Below, piece by piece: positions 1 to 11,856 of a stretch of DNA of 64,000 nt. A program made the position numbers and the translations under genes. The stretch is from Pseudomonas sp. ADAK18. GTDB lineage: Bacteria; Pseudomonadota; Gammaproteobacteria; Pseudomonadales; Pseudomonadaceae. Each line of letters opens with the position of its first letter. The first letter of the stretch is position 1. The notes under the pieces were generated by a model, which was not told where the DNA came from, made no database searches, and saw only the letters and a program-made list of their open reading frames with translations. The DNA is taken from contig NZ_CP052859.1 in NCBI RefSeq assembly GCF_012935695.1, forward strand, positions 5,435,001 to 5,499,000. The letters are read 5' to 3'.

Positions 1-1
1 G

Positions 2-85
2 GTGCAGGCGCACTTCGAATTGGTCGAAGAGTTCGACGAAACCCAGCGCGGCGCTGGTGGTTTCGGGCATTCCGGCAGCCACTGA
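2..85 (+). CDS. dut: dUTP diphosphatase, C-terminal end only
   Basis: This is the last 27 codons of a gene cut by the left edge of the window, ending in TGA at 83-85. The reading frame ends with a glycine-rich tail, FDETQRGAGGFGHSGSH. This matches motif V of trimeric dUTPases, the flexible C-terminal arm (RGxGGFGSTG-like) that closes over dUTP in the neighbouring subunit. The enzyme hydrolyses dUTP to dUMP and pyrophosphate, limiting uracil in DNA and feeding dTMP synthesis. In Pseudomonas dut commonly lies directly before algC, as here. Only the tail is visible, so nothing can be said about the active site. Confidence 0.85.
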   Translation: MQAHFELVEEFDETQRGAGGFGHSGSH

Positions 86-339
86 CTAAGCTGAGTCAGG
101 CTGGGCACCTTGTCCGGCCTGACACCGCCGCATGGCTTTTCAGGATGAAGAATACGCGGAACTGATCGTGAAGATTTCCCAAGCGAAATCAAGGTATTAA
201 GCGGTTAGTCGCACAGAATTCAGGCGCCGATGGCACTTTTGCACTACGAACTCTATGCCAAAAACGCCGTCTTACCCTTCAGTTTGAGCCTGCCGGTCAC
301 CACTAAGGCCAGCCCCTTATCGATGGAGTTTCCCCCGCC

Positions 340-1737
340 ATGAGCAACGCAGCCAAAGTCGCACCGACATTTCCCGACAGCATTTTCCGCGCCTATGACA
401 TCCGCGGTGTTGTCCCCAAGACCCTGACTGCCGAAACTGCCTACTGGATCGGCCGCGCCATTGGCTCCCAGAGCCTGGCCCAAGACGAACCCAATGTTTC
501 CGTTGGCCGTGATGGCCGCCTGTCGGGCCCCGAGCTGGTTGAGCAACTGATCCAGGGCCTGGCCGACAGCGGCTGCCATGTCAGCGACGTCGGCCTGGTG
601 CCAACGCCTGCGCTGTACTACGCGGCCAACGTGCTGGCCGGCAAGTCGGGCGTGATGCTCACCGGCAGCCATAACCCGTCGGACTACAACGGCTTCAAGA
701 TCGTCATCGCAGGCGACACCTTGGCCAACGAACAGATCCAGGCCTTGCACACTCGCCTGAAGACCAACGACCTGACCAGCGGCGCAGGCACCGTCACCAA
801 AGTCGACATTCTTCAGCGCTACTCAGACAAAATTACCGGCGACGTCAAACTCGCCCGTCGCCTGAAAGTGGTGGTGGACTGCGGCAACGGCGCGGCCGGC
901 GTGATCGCCCCGCAACTGCTCGAAGCCTTGAACTGCGAAGTGATCCCGCTGTTCTGCGACGTCGACGGCCACTTCCCGAACCACCACCCGGACCCGGGCA
1001 AGCCTGAGAACCTGGTGGACCTGATCGCCAAGGTCGAGGAAGTCGGTGCCGATCTCGGCCTGGCCTTCGACGGTGACGGCGACCGTGTCGGCGTGGTGAC
1101 CAACACCGGCAATATCGTGTTCCCGGACCGCTTGCTGATGCTGTTCGCCCGTGACGTAGTCGCCCGCAACCCTGGCGCCGAGATCATTTTCGACGTCAAA
1201 TGCACCCGCCGCCTGACACCGCTGATCAAGGAATACGGCGGTCGTCCGCTAATGTGGAAGACCGGTCATTCGTTGATCAAAAAGAAAATGAAGGAAACCG
1301 GCGCCCTGTTGGCTGGCGAAATGAGCGGTCACGTGTTCTTCAAGGAGCGCTGGTACGGTTTTGACGACGGCATTTACAGCGCCGCCCGCCTGCTGGAGAT
1401 CCTCAGCAAGGAAAAATCCACCGCCGAAGAACTGTTTGCAACCTTCCCGGACGATATTTCTACGCCAGAGATCAATATCCATGTGACCGAGGAGAGCAAA
1501 TTCAGCATCATTGACGCACTGCATGATGCGCAATGGGGCGAAGGCGCCAACCTGACCACCATTGATGGTGTGCGAGTCGATTACGCCAAAGGCTGGGGCC
1601 TGGTTCGCGCCTCCAACACCACACCGGTGCTGGTACTGCGTTTCGAGGCGGATACCGAGGCTGAGTTGCAGCGCATCAAGGACGTGTTCCACGCCCAGTT
1701 GAAACGTGTTGCCCCTGATCTCCAATTACCGTTCTGA
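340..1737 (+). CDS. algC: Phosphomannomutase/phosphoglucomutase AlgC
   Basis: This 465-residue enzyme of the alpha-D-phosphohexomutase family interconverts mannose-6-P/mannose-1-P and glucose-6-P/glucose-1-P. In Pseudomonas it supplies precursors for alginate, LPS core and O-antigen, rhamnolipid and Psl-type polysaccharides. The phosphoserine loop TGSHNPSDYNG puts the catalytic serine at residue 110. The metal loop DGDGDR covers residues 244-249, the sugar-binding loop GEMSGH covers 326-331, and the phosphate-binding RASNTTP motif lies near the C-terminus. Length matches P. aeruginosa AlgC (about 463). It starts about 250 bp after dut, and argB follows after 21 bp, so algC and argB are probably co-transcribed. 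Confidence 0.96.
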   Translation: MSNAAKVAPTFPDSIFRAYDIRGVVPKTLTAETAYWIGRAIGSQSLAQDEPNVSVGRDGRLSGPELVEQLIQGLADSGCHVSDVGLVPTPALYYAANVLAGKSGVMLTGSHNPSDYNGFKIVIAGDTLANEQIQALHTRLKTNDLTSGAGTVTKVDILQRYSDKITGDVKLARRLKVVVDCGNGAAGVIAPQLLEALNCEVIPLFCDVDGHFPNHHPDPGKPENLVDLIAKVEEVGADLGLAFDGDGDRVGVVTNTGNIVFPDRLLMLFARDVVARNPGAEIIFDVKCTRRLTPLIKEYGGRPLMWKTGHSLIKKKMKETGALLAGEMSGHVFFKERWYGFDDGIYSAARLLEILSKEKSTAEELFATFPDDISTPEINIHVTEESKFSIIDALHDAQWGEGANLTTIDGVRVDYAKGWGLVRASNTTPVLVLRFEADTEAELQRIKDVFHAQLKRVAPDLQLPF

Positions 1738-1758
1738 TTTTTTGCACCGGAGCCCTGA

Positions 1759-2664
<906 letters not shown>

Positions 2665-2680
2665 AACGCTGAAAACAAAA

Positions 2681-2716
2681 AGCCCCCGCTCAATCAGGTT
2701 GAGCGGGGGCTTTTTT
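2681..2716 (+). terminator. Intrinsic terminator after argB
   Basis: The arms AGCCCCCGCTCAA and TTGAGCGGGGGCT pair around a 5-base loop, followed by a T6 run. It lies 17 bp after the argB stop and ends the algC-argB unit. Confidence 0.92.
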
Positions 2717-2803
2717 GTGGGAGCTGGCTTGCCTGCGATGCAGGCACCTCGGTAAATCAGTTGTACCGAGGTGATGCTATCGCGGGCAAGCCCGGCTCCT
2801 ACA
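2717..2803. repeat. REP doublet (REPIN-like)
   Basis: Two inverted REP copies, GTGGGAGCTGGCTTGCCTGC and the facing GCGGGCAAGCCCGGCTCCTAC, flank an inner 10-bp inverted repeat (CACCTCGGTA / TACCGAGGTG). It sits between the convergent ends of argB and pyrE. The same core recurs at 41205, 48109 and 60908. Confidence 0.85.
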
Positions 2804-2809
2804 GAAACA

Positions 2810-3454
2810 TCAAACGCCGAATTGCTCGCGGTATGCACGAACAGCCGGCAAATGCTGCTTGAGCTGTGGATCATCTTCCAGAAACTGCAACACCTGGTTC
2901 AGCGACACGATGCTCACCACCGGAATCCCGAAGTCACGCTCCACTTCCTGGATCGCCGACAACTCACCGTTGCCGCGCTCCTGGCGGTTCAGCGCGATCA
3001 ACACGCCGGCAGCCTTGGCGCCGTCCTGGGAAGCGATGATCTGCATCACCTCGCGAATCGCCGTACCGGCAGTGATCACGTCGTCGATGATCAGCACATC
3101 ACCCTTGAGCGGCGCGCCCACCAGGCTACCGCCTTCGCCATGGGCCTTGGCTTCCTTGCGGTTGAAGCACCATGGCAGATCCAGCCCGTGATGCTCAGCC
3201 AGCGCTACGGCAGTCGCAGCGGCCAAGGGAATACCCTTGTAGGCCGGGCCAAACAGCACATCGAAGGAAATACCACTTTCAACGATGGCCGCTGCGTAGA
3301 AACGGCCCAGTTGCGCCAAGGCAGAACCCGAGTTGAACAGGCCCGCGTTGAAGAAGTACGGGCTGGTGCGCCCGGACTTGAGGGTGAACTCACCGAAGCG
3401 CAAAACCCCGCGATCGATGGCAAAACGAATGAAATCGCGTTGATACGCCTGCAT
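2810..3454 (-). CDS. pyrE: Orotate phosphoribosyltransferase
   Basis: PyrE (214 residues) transfers phosphoribosyl from PRPP to orotate, giving OMP in de novo pyrimidine synthesis. The PRPP-binding motif [13 protein letters not shown] is present, as are the catalytic-loop residues around [11 protein letters not shown]. The start at 3454 ([11 protein letters not shown]) is chosen over an in-frame ATG 21 bp upstream because GAGG lies 8 bases before it and family members begin there. It is divergent from crc with 82 bp between them, the arrangement seen across Pseudomonas. Confidence 0.96.
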   Translation of the reverse strand: MQAYQRDFIRFAIDRGVLRFGEFTLKSGRTSPYFFNAGLFNSGSALAQLGRFYAAAIVESGISFDVLFGPAYKGIPLAAATAVALAEHHGLDLPWCFNRKEAKAHGEGGSLVGAPLKGDVLIIDDVITAGTAIREVMQIIASQDGAKAAGVLIALNRQERGNGELSAIQEVERDFGIPVVSIVSLNQVLQFLEDDPQLKQHLPAVRAYREQFGV

Positions 3455-3536
3455 GAAAAAAGCCTCAGATACCACGGATTTAGCTAATTAGGTAGACGGC
3501 GTGTATCATACACGCACGCGATTTTTGGGGCCATTT

Positions 3537-4316
3537 ATGCGGATCATCAGTGTGAACGTCAATGGTATTCAGGCTGCAGTCGAGCGTGGTTTGCTCAGTT
3601 GGCTGCAAGCACAGAATGCCGACGTCATCTGCCTGCAGGACACCCGCGCCTCCGCCTTTGAACTGGACGACCCAGCCTTCCAACTGGATGGCTACTTCCT
3701 TTATGCCTGTGATGCCGAAGTCCCTGCCCAAGGTGGCGTGGCTTTGTATTCGCGGTTGCAACCCAAGGCGGTCATCAGCGGCCTCGGCTTCGAGACAGCC
3801 GACCGCTACGGGCGCTACCTGCAGGCCGATTTCGACAAGGTCAGTATCGCGACCTTGCTGCTTCCATCAGGGCAGAACGGCGATGAAGACTTGAACCAGA
3901 AGTTCAAGCTAATGGACGATTTCGCCCGTTATCTGGATAAACAGCGACGCAAACGTCGCGAGTACATTTATTGTGGCTCGCTGTACGTGGCGCAACAGAA
4001 GCTGGATATCAAGAACTGGCGCGACAGCCAGCAATCCCCGGGCTTCCTGGCGCCAGAACGCGCCTGGATGGACGAGATTGTCGGCAACATGGGTTATGTA
4101 GATGCCCTGCGCGAAGTCAGCCGCGAAGGCGATCAGTACAGCTGGTGGCCAGACAACGAACAGGCTGAGATGCTCAACCTGGGTTGGCGTTTCGACTACC
4201 AGTTGCTGACCCCTGGCTTGCGCCGGTTCGTGCGCAGTGCACGCCTGCCGCGTCAGCCTAGGTTTTCGCAACACGCGCCACTGATCGTGGACTACGACTG
4301 GACCCTGACCATCTAA
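3537..4316 (+). CDS. crc: Catabolite repression control protein Crc
   Basis: This 259-residue protein of the exonuclease III/AP-endonuclease-like fold acts in Pseudomonas as a partner of Hfq. The pair blocks translation of catabolic mRNAs carrying A-rich (CA) motifs when preferred carbon sources are present. The protein begins MRIISVNVNGIQAA and keeps Pseudomonas Crc-specific stretches such as CLQDTRASAFELDD and GGVALYSRLQPKAV. In established work Crc lacks nuclease activity despite the fold. An upstream in-frame start at 3501 would add 12 residues and is not favoured. A terminator follows at 4340. Confidence 0.96.
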   Translation: MRIISVNVNGIQAAVERGLLSWLQAQNADVICLQDTRASAFELDDPAFQLDGYFLYACDAEVPAQGGVALYSRLQPKAVISGLGFETADRYGRYLQADFDKVSIATLLLPSGQNGDEDLNQKFKLMDDFARYLDKQRRKRREYIYCGSLYVAQQKLDIKNWRDSQQSPGFLAPERAWMDEIVGNMGYVDALREVSREGDQYSWWPDNEQAEMLNLGWRFDYQLLTPGLRRFVRSARLPRQPRFSQHAPLIVDYDWTLTI

Positions 4317-4339
4317 GGTCGATTCCAGAATGCAAAAAA

Positions 4340-4363
4340 GCCGACATCGCTGTCGGCTTTTTT
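4340..4363 (+). terminator. Intrinsic terminator after crc
   Basis: GCCGACA and TGTCGGC pair around TCGC, with an A-run before and a T-run after. It can therefore serve both crc and the convergent DUF4870 gene. Confidence 0.9.
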
Positions 4364-4380
4364 GTGGGTGCCTACTGGAG

Positions 4381-4749
4381 CTATTTGACCAGCCGCCAGG
4401 TAAACGGGTACCGGTAAGGTATGCCCTGATTGGCCTTGAGCCCACCGATAATGGTCAGCACCAACGCTGCGATCAACACAAACGCCAGCAGCGCAAAGCC
4501 GATCAATACGAACATCAGCAGATAACAAATCGCCGAAGCGATGGCCACGGTGATCTGGAAGTTCAGCGCTTCCTTACCCTGGTCGTCAATGAACGGGTCC
4601 ATCTCACGCTTGACCTGCCACAGGATCAACGGCCCCAGCAGGTTGCCGAACGGAAACCACATCCCTAGAAACGCCGCGAAGTGACAAAGCATCGCCCACT
4701 GGCGAACTTCCTGGCTCGGCGTCGGCAGTGAAAGTTGACTGTCACTCAT
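4381..4749 (-). CDS. DUF4870 small membrane protein
   Basis: This 122-residue protein has three likely membrane segments: near residues 20-45 (HFAAFLGMWFPFGNLLGPLI), 65-90 (TVAIASAICYLLMFVLIGFA) and 90-108. The motif DPFIDDQGKEALNFQITV between the first two is the hallmark of the DUF4870 (Tic20-like) family. No biochemical role is established for the family. A homologue occupies the same place between crc and rph in P. aeruginosa. It is co-directional with rph, 22 bp downstream, so the two are probably co-transcribed. Confidence 0.85.
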   Translation of the reverse strand: MSDSQLSLPTPSQEVRQWAMLCHFAAFLGMWFPFGNLLGPLILWQVKREMDPFIDDQGKEALNFQITVAIASAICYLLMFVLIGFALLAFVLIAALVLTIIGGLKANQGIPYRYPFTWRLVK

Positions 4750-4771
4750 GGCGCTTCTCCTTGAGGCTGAC

Positions 4772-5494
4772 TTAGTCAGCCAATGCAGCGGTTTGCAGTT
4801 CGAACAGTTCGGTCATGCCTTTCTGGGCCAAGGCCAGCATGGCGTTCAGCTCGTGCGGCTGGAACGGCGCACCTTCGGCGGTGCCCTGGACTTCGATGAA
4901 ACCACCGGAACTGGTCATCACCACGTTCAGATCGGTCTCGGCAGCCGAGTCCTCAAGATAGTCCAGATCCAGCACTGGCTCACCCTGATACATGCCCACC
5001 GAAACAGCGGCGATCATCTGCTTGAGCGGATCACCGGCTTTCAGGCCGCCGCGCTTCTTGATGACTTTCAAGGCATCGGCCAGAGCAACCATGGCGCCGG
5101 TGATGGACGCGGTACGGGTACCACCGTCGGCCTGGATCACGTCGCAATCGACGTACAGGGTCACATCACCCAGCTTAGACATGTCCAGCGCTGCGCGCAG
5201 GGAACGGCCGATCAGGCGCTGGATTTCCAGGGTACGGCCGCCTTGCTTGCCACGGCTGGCTTCGCGCTGGTTACGCTCGCCGGTGGCACGCGGCAGCATG
5301 CCGTATTCGGCGGTCAACCAACCTTGGCCCTGCCCCTTGAGGAAACGTGGCACGCCATTTTCGACGCTGACGGTGCAGATAACCTTGGTATCGCCAAACT
5401 CGACCAGTACAGATCCCTCGGCGTGTTTGGTGTAGTTGCGGGTGATGCGGATCGAGCGGAGCTGATCGGCAGCGCGACCACTTGGACGTTTCAT
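4772..5494 (-). CDS. rph: Ribonuclease PH
   Basis: RNase PH (240 residues) is a phosphate-dependent 3'-5' exoribonuclease that trims tRNA 3' ends. The protein starts [17 protein letters not shown] and contains [27 protein letters not shown] (phosphate- and RNA-contacting arginines) and [19 protein letters not shown]. All are diagnostic of the family. The start at 5494 is preferred over an in-frame start 39 bp upstream, giving the usual family length. It is divergent from yicC across 243 bp. Confidence 0.96.
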   Translation of the reverse strand: MKRPSGRAADQLRSIRITRNYTKHAEGSVLVEFGDTKVICTVSVENGVPRFLKGQGQGWLTAEYGMLPRATGERNQREASRGKQGGRTLEIQRLIGRSLRAALDMSKLGDVTLYVDCDVIQADGGTRTASITGAMVALADALKVIKKRGGLKAGDPLKQMIAAVSVGMYQGEPVLDLDYLEDSAAETDLNVVMTSSGGFIEVQGTAEGAPFQPHELNAMLALAQKGMTELFELQTAALAD

Positions 5495-5737
5495 AGGGAA
5501 CACCTGTACTGAGGACGAAAAACTGCCGAGCATTATAGAGCTGCCAGCCGCGCGTGGGCACTTCTAAAAAAATCCAGTTACGAAGCAGCGCGCTGAACCG
5601 CACCTGCCACCCTTTGTCACAGCCACTGTTTGGGGCCGTACGCCCCGTTGCGCTACAATCCTGCGCCTTCGCAGCCTGTCGGCTTCAATCTACCTATCAG
5701 CCCGCCCGTTTGCGGGACTGCATCGCGAGGTACCTCC

Positions 5738-7232
<1,495 letters not shown>

Positions 7233-7399
7233 CAGGCTCTTCCCAAAACCGCTGCAAGGGCTTTACATTGGCACTTGTAGCGCGCTTGAGGCGGGTCCTT
7301 GAAAATCAGCGCTTCCCTAAACGCTGGTGATTTTTTAAACTGTTCAGTCCGCTCGCCCAACCGGGCAGCGCGCATATTGCATTCGCTCCGAGGAATATC

Positions 7400-7663
7400 A
7401 TGGCCCGCGTAACTGTTGAAGACTGCCTAGACCACGTGGCAAACCGCTTTGAGCTGGTCATGCTCTCTACCAAGCGTGCCCGTCAACTGGCAACTGGTGG
7501 CAAAGAGCCCCTGGTCCAGTGGGAAAACGACAAGCCTACCGTTGTAGCCCTGCGTGAAATCGCCGAAGGCCTGATGAGCTACGAGTTCATCGCCAACGCT
7601 GAAATCGTTGAAGACGAACCGCTGTTTGCAGCGTTCGAGGACGAGTCCAACGAGGCCGTCTAA
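7400..7663 (+). CDS. rpoZ: RNA polymerase omega subunit
   Basis: Omega (87 residues) assists folding of the beta-prime subunit and forms part of a ppGpp-binding site in proteobacterial RNA polymerase. The N-terminus [20 protein letters not shown] and the ARQLATGG stretch are diagnostic. GAGGA precedes the ATG by 5 bases. The 167-bp gap after gmk probably holds a promoter for rpoZ-spoT; spoT follows after 60 bp. The acidic C-terminal tail is typical. Confidence 0.97.
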   Translation: MARVTVEDCLDHVANRFELVMLSTKRARQLATGGKEPLVQWENDKPTVVALREIAEGLMSYEFIANAEIVEDEPLFAAFEDESNEAV

Positions 7664-7723
7664 GCCTATGCCTGGTCGACGTAGCACGGCGCAGGGTCAC
7701 GGCCAACGGCAGGAGTTAATACT

Positions 7724-9829
7724 TTGCCGAGCATAGACGCCCTCGCCGATCGCTTATCGACCTACCTCGGCCCAGACCAGGTCAACCTGGTCCGCCGAGC
7801 GTACTTCTACGCCGAACAAGCCCACGACGGCCAACGCCGCCGAAGCGGCGAGGCGTATGTCACGCACCCTCTTGCCGTGGCCAATATTCTTGCCGACATG
7901 CACATGGACCATCAGAGCCTGATGGCTGCGATGCTGCATGACGTGATCGAAGACACCGGTATTGCCAAGGAAGCGCTCAGTGCGCAATTTGGCGAAACCG
8001 TGGCCGAACTGGTCGACGGGGTCAGCAAACTGACCCAGATGAATTTCGAGACCAAGGCCGAAGCCCAGGCGGAAAACTTCCAGAAAATGGCCATGGCCAT
8101 GGCCCGGGATATCCGGGTGATTCTGGTCAAGCTGGCCGACCGGCTGCACAACATGCGCACGCTGGAAGTGCTGTCCGGCGAAAAACGCCGGCGCATCGCC
8201 AAGGAAACACTGGAAATCTACGCGCCCATCGCCAATCGGCTGGGCATGCATGCCATTCGTATCGAATTCGAAGACCTCGGCTTCAAGGCCATGCACCCGA
8301 TGCGTTCCGCGCGCATCTACCAGGCGGTCAAGCGCGCCCGGGGCAATCGCAAGGAAATCGTCAACAAGATCGAAGAATCCCTGAGCCATTGCCTGGCGAT
8401 CGATGAGATCGAGGGCGAGGTCAGCGGCCGGCAGAAACACATCTACGGCATCTATAAAAAGATGCGCGGCAAGCGCCGCGCCTTCAACGAGATCATGGAC
8501 GTCTACGCGTTCCGTATCATCGTCGACAAGGTTGATACCTGCTACCGCGTGCTGGGCGCTGTACATAATTTGTACAAACCCCTGCCGGGACGCTTCAAGG
8601 ATTACATCGCCATTCCCAAGGCCAACGGCTATCAGTCGCTGCATACCACGCTGTTCGGTATGCATGGGGTCCCGATCGAGATCCAGATCCGTACCCGGGA
8701 AATGGAAGAGATGGCCAACAACGGCATTGCCGCCCATTGGCTGTACAAATCCAGCGGCGACGAGCAGCCAAAAGGCACCCATGCCCGCGCCCGCCAGTGG
8801 GTCAAGGGTGTGCTGGAAATGCAGCAACGTGCCGGCAACTCCCTGGAATTCATCGAAAGTGTGAAGATCGACCTGTTCCCGGACGAGGTCTATGTGTTCA
8901 CACCCAAAGGCCGGATCATGGAGCTGCCCAAAGGCTCCACAGCGGTCGACTTTGCCTACGCCGTGCACACCGATGTCGGCAATAGCTGCATCGCATGCCG
9001 AATCAATCGCCGCCTGGCACCGCTGTCGGAACCGCTGCAAAGCGGTTCCACCGTGGAGATCGTCAGCGCACCGGGCGCTCGCCCGAATCCGGCCTGGCTC
9101 AACTTCGTGGTCACCGGCAAGGCCCGTACCCACATTCGTCACGCCCTGAAGCTGCAACGCCGCTCCGAGTCCATCAGCCTGGGCGAACGCCTACTGAACA
9201 AAGTACTCAACGGCTTCGACAGCGCCCTGGACAAGATCCCGGCCGAGCGCGTGCAGGCGATGCTCCACGAGTATCGCCAGGAAACCATCGAAGACTTGCT
9301 GGAAGACATAGGCCTGGGCAACCGCATGGCCTATGTCGTCGCCCGCCGCCTGCTGGGCGAAGGCGAACAACTGCCAAGTCCGGAAGGTCCTCTGGCGATT
9401 CGCGGCACCGAAGGCCTGGTGCTCAGCTACGCCAAGTGTTGCACGCCGATCCCAGGCGACCCGATTGTCGGCCACCTGTCCGCGGGCAAAGGCATGGTGG
9501 TGCACCTGGACAACTGCCGCAATATCAGCGAAATCCGCCACAACCCGGAAAAATGCATCCAACTGTCCTGGGCCAAGGATGTCACTGGCGAATTCAACGT
9601 CGAGCTGCGGGTTGAACTGGAACACCAGCGCGGCTTGATCGCCCTGCTGGCCAGCAGCGTCAACGCGGCCGACGGCAATATCGAGAAAATCAGCATGGAC
9701 GAACGCGATGGTCGCATCAGCGTGGTCCAACTGGTGGTCAGCGTACACGACCGCGTGCACCTGGCCCGCGTGATCAAGAAACTGCGCGCATTGACCGGCG
9801 TCATCCGCATCACTCGCATGCGTGCGTAG
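7724..9829 (+). CDS. spoT: Bifunctional (p)ppGpp synthetase/hydrolase SpoT
   Basis: SpoT (701 residues) makes and degrades the stringent-response alarmone. Domains in order: an HD hydrolase (about 20-195, HD pair H72-D73 in MLHDVIEDTG, later VKLADRLHNMRT); a RelA/SpoT synthetase (about 240-350, with NEIMDVYAFRIIV, NGYQSLHTTL and EIQIRTREME); a TGS domain (about 385-445); and a C-terminal ACT domain (about 625-700). The start is TTG at 7724 with AGGAG 8 bases upstream; the N-terminus MPSIDALADRLSTYLGP agrees with Pseudomonas SpoT. It is probably co-transcribed with rpoZ. Both enzymatic domains are useful references for the genes at 50224 and 50866. Confidence 0.97.
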   Translation: MPSIDALADRLSTYLGPDQVNLVRRAYFYAEQAHDGQRRRSGEAYVTHPLAVANILADMHMDHQSLMAAMLHDVIEDTGIAKEALSAQFGETVAELVDGVSKLTQMNFETKAEAQAENFQKMAMAMARDIRVILVKLADRLHNMRTLEVLSGEKRRRIAKETLEIYAPIANRLGMHAIRIEFEDLGFKAMHPMRSARIYQAVKRARGNRKEIVNKIEESLSHCLAIDEIEGEVSGRQKHIYGIYKKMRGKRRAFNEIMDVYAFRIIVDKVDTCYRVLGAVHNLYKPLPGRFKDYIAIPKANGYQSLHTTLFGMHGVPIEIQIRTREMEEMANNGIAAHWLYKSSGDEQPKGTHARARQWVKGVLEMQQRAGNSLEFIESVKIDLFPDEVYVFTPKGRIMELPKGSTAVDFAYAVHTDVGNSCIACRINRRLAPLSEPLQSGSTVEIVSAPGARPNPAWLNFVVTGKARTHIRHALKLQRRSESISLGERLLNKVLNGFDSALDKIPAERVQAMLHEYRQETIEDLLEDIGLGNRMAYVVARRLLGEGEQLPSPEGPLAIRGTEGLVLSYAKCCTPIPGDPIVGHLSAGKGMVVHLDNCRNISEIRHNPEKCIQLSWAKDVTGEFNVELRVELEHQRGLIALLASSVNAADGNIEKISMDERDGRISVVQLVVSVHDRVHLARVIKKLRALTGVIRITRMRA

Positions 9830-9853
9830 CCCATCCATTACAAGGAGTCATTC

Positions 9854-10234
9854 ATGACCAAGACAGTTATCACCAGCGACAAGGCACCTGCGGCAATCGG
9901 TACTTATTCCCAGGCGATCAAGGCAGGCAATACCGTCTACATGTCCGGCCAGATTCCACTGGACCCAAAAACCATGGAATTGGTTGAAGGTTTCGAAGCA
10001 CAAACCGTACAGGTCTTCGAAAACCTCAAGTCCGTTGCCGAAGCCGCTGGCGGTTCGTTCAAGGACATCGTCAAGCTGAACATCTTCCTCACCGACCTGA
10101 GCCACTTCGCCAAGGTCAACGAGATCATGGGCAAGTACTTCGAACAGCCGTACCCTGCCCGCGCCGCCATCGGCGTTGCTGCCCTGCCAAAGGGCGCGCA
10201 GGTTGAGATGGACGCGATTCTGGTCATCGAGTAA
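9854..10234 (+). CDS. ridA: RidA-family enamine/imine deaminase
   Basis: This 126-residue protein of the YjgF/YER057c/UK114 family hydrolyses reactive enamine and imine intermediates such as 2-aminoacrylate released by PLP enzymes. Features are the N-terminal [15 protein letters not shown], the conserved [15 protein letters not shown], and the C-terminal [22 protein letters not shown]. The arginine in PARAA is the residue that binds the substrate carboxylate. AAGGAGT precedes the ATG. It follows spoT by 24 bp, as in E. coli-like and Pseudomonas gene orders, and is likely in the same operon. Confidence 0.93.
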   Translation: MTKTVITSDKAPAAIGTYSQAIKAGNTVYMSGQIPLDPKTMELVEGFEAQTVQVFENLKSVAEAAGGSFKDIVKLNIFLTDLSHFAKVNEIMGKYFEQPYPARAAIGVAALPKGAQVEMDAILVIE

Positions 10235-10295
10235 AACACCCGGCGCGCCCTCTCTTCAAAAGGGTGCGCCGACATCGTTTTAAAAGGATTCCGTA

Positions 10296-11039
10296 ATGCG
10301 CAAAGCGCTCGTTGCTTCTTCGCTGCTCGCCCTGTTGCTCAGCGGCTGTGCCAGCAACCCTGCCGACCGTGACGTCAGCGGTACCTGGATCAACCAGGTC
10401 GCCATCGATGCGGCATCCAAGGGTGGCCCTTTGCGTGAAGCCCTGCAGGCCAATGGCCCGAACCTCGAATGGGAGGTCAACACCAAGGCCAACCAGGCGC
10501 GCTACTTCAATGGTTTTGAACGTCCCGAAGGTACCTTGGTGGGCGAAAAATCCGGTACCTGGAGCGTTAATTTCTACGGCAGCTCGACTACCGAGCTCAA
10601 GCGTGATGGCAAACAACTGCTGCAAGCCGCCAACGACAACGAGCCGGAACAGCTTTTTGGCCGCCCCAAGGAGCCAGCCCCCGAAGGCGCGCCACTGGGT
10701 GCCAACTTTGAACTGGCCTTGTACTCAGCTTATATGGGCGGCAGCTGGAAAATCGTCAACGGCAACGGTGAAGGCGCTACCGTGCAATTCCAGGCCAACG
10801 GCCAGGTCTCCGGCCTGCCAGGCGCCGACCAGTACTCGCTGTGCCTCGCTGGCGACTGCGCGTCCATGAGCGGCGGCTACGACAGCATCTGGTTGCAGCA
10901 AGGCGGCCAGGGTAATCCGTGGATCTTTGCTCGCAAAGGCAAGCAACTGGAAATTTTCCAGGCGATCAATACTGCCCAAACTGACGAAGTGCCTCAGTTC
11001 ACTCCCGGACCACGGCAGTGGCTGCTGGAAAAACAGTGA
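10296..11039 (+). CDS. Putative outer-membrane lipoprotein, copy A
   Basis: This 247-residue protein has a lipoprotein signal peptide (MRKALVASSLLALLLSGC; lipidated Cys18). The mature part opens with VSGTWINQVAID and contains YSAYMGGSWKIV, DQYSLCLAGDCAS and the terminal QFTPGPRQWLLEKQ. It is a clear paralogue of the next gene, sharing the opening, the middle and the last 12 residues. Two cysteines in LCLAGDC could form a disulfide. I do not recognise a named family. Residue 19 of the precursor is Ala, so there is no Asp+2 inner-membrane retention signal and an outer-membrane location is inferred. It ends at its own terminator. Confidence 0.75.
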   Translation: MRKALVASSLLALLLSGCASNPADRDVSGTWINQVAIDAASKGGPLREALQANGPNLEWEVNTKANQARYFNGFERPEGTLVGEKSGTWSVNFYGSSTTELKRDGKQLLQAANDNEPEQLFGRPKEPAPEGAPLGANFELALYSAYMGGSWKIVNGNGEGATVQFQANGQVSGLPGADQYSLCLAGDCASMSGGYDSIWLQQGGQGNPWIFARKGKQLEIFQAINTAQTDEVPQFTPGPRQWLLEKQ

Positions 11040-11048
11040 TACAGAACA

Positions 11049-11073
11049 AAGGAGCCTGCAGGCTCCTTTTTCT
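11049..11073 (+). terminator. Intrinsic terminator after lipoprotein A
   Basis: GGAGCC-TGCA-GGCTCC is followed by TTTTTCTTT. It is almost identical to the terminator after the paralogous gene at 11857. Confidence 0.88.
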
Positions 11074-11116
11074 TTAGTCTGCCCCATCGTTTTCCAACCT
11101 CGTGCAGAGTGCCCCC

Positions 11117-11851
11117 ATGCGCCTATCACTTGTCCTTTGCCTGATCCTGCTGGGCGGCTGCACTCACACGCCGTCAATAACCGACATCAACGGGCTCTGG
11201 ATCAACCAGGCAGCCATCGATTCCGCGGCCCAAGGCAGACCCTTGCTACGAGCACTTGATGCGCACGGCTTGAACCTGGAATGGAACATCGACACCCATA
11301 GCGGCAAGGCGCAATTTAGCAATGCGTTCGAACTGGGCGAAGGTCAATTGCTGCCAAAGGCGCCTGGCATATGGACCGTCGACTATAACGGCCACGGCAC
11401 CGACGAACTTCAATCGGATGGCAAGCAACTGATCCAACACACCACGAAAAATACCGCAGGCCAGGTGTTCAGCCGCCCCACCCAGCCCGCCGCCGCAGAC
11501 GCGAAGTGGGGCACGACCTTCAGACAGGCGCTGAATTCAGCCTATATGGGCGGCCACTGGAAAATCGTTGAGGGCCAAGGCGTCGGCAACTCCGTAGAAT
11601 TCAGAGCAGATGGCAGCGTGTCAGGGCTGGCAAAAAATGACCGGTACGAGTTATGCCTGGGAGGAGATTGCGCCACTCAAGGCGCAGGCAATGACACCCT
11701 CTATTTGGGCACGGGTGATGTGGGAGACGGATGGATTTTCGTCCGCTACGGCAAACAACTGGAGATTCTCCAGGCGATCAACCTGTCCCAACCTGACGAA
11801 ATACCCCAACTCACACCAGGCCCACGTCAGTGGTTGCTGGAAAAACAGTGA
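11117..11851 (+). CDS. Putative outer-membrane lipoprotein, copy B
   Basis: This 244-residue protein has a lipobox ILLGGC (lipidated Cys14) after MRLSLVLCL. It repeats the plan of the preceding gene: INGLWINQAAID at the start, NSAYMGGHWKIV in the middle, YELCLGGDCAT, then QLTPGPRQWLLEKQ at the end. Tandem duplication followed by divergence is the simplest reading, since even the downstream terminators match. The ATG at 11117 is chosen over a GTG 15 bp upstream because it places the signal peptide correctly. No clear ribosome-binding site is visible. Function unknown. Confidence 0.72.
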   Translation: MRLSLVLCLILLGGCTHTPSITDINGLWINQAAIDSAAQGRPLLRALDAHGLNLEWNIDTHSGKAQFSNAFELGEGQLLPKAPGIWTVDYNGHGTDELQSDGKQLIQHTTKNTAGQVFSRPTQPAAADAKWGTTFRQALNSAYMGGHWKIVEGQGVGNSVEFRADGSVSGLAKNDRYELCLGGDCATQGAGNDTLYLGTGDVGDGWIFVRYGKQLEILQAINLSQPDEIPQLTPGPRQWLLEKQ

Positions 11852-11856
11852 CGTAA

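Noticed and set aside
132..200. 22-codon open frame (MAFQDEEYAEL...) between dut and algC
   Set aside because: No ribosome-binding site and too short to judge; nothing else supports translation.
231..242. Sigma-54-like TGGCAC...GC sequence upstream of algC
   Set aside because: The spacing between the GG and GC elements is 7 bases rather than the required 10.
7754..9157. 467-codon open frame antisense to spoT
   Set aside because: Overlaps the fully supported SpoT synthetase and hydrolase domains; shadow.
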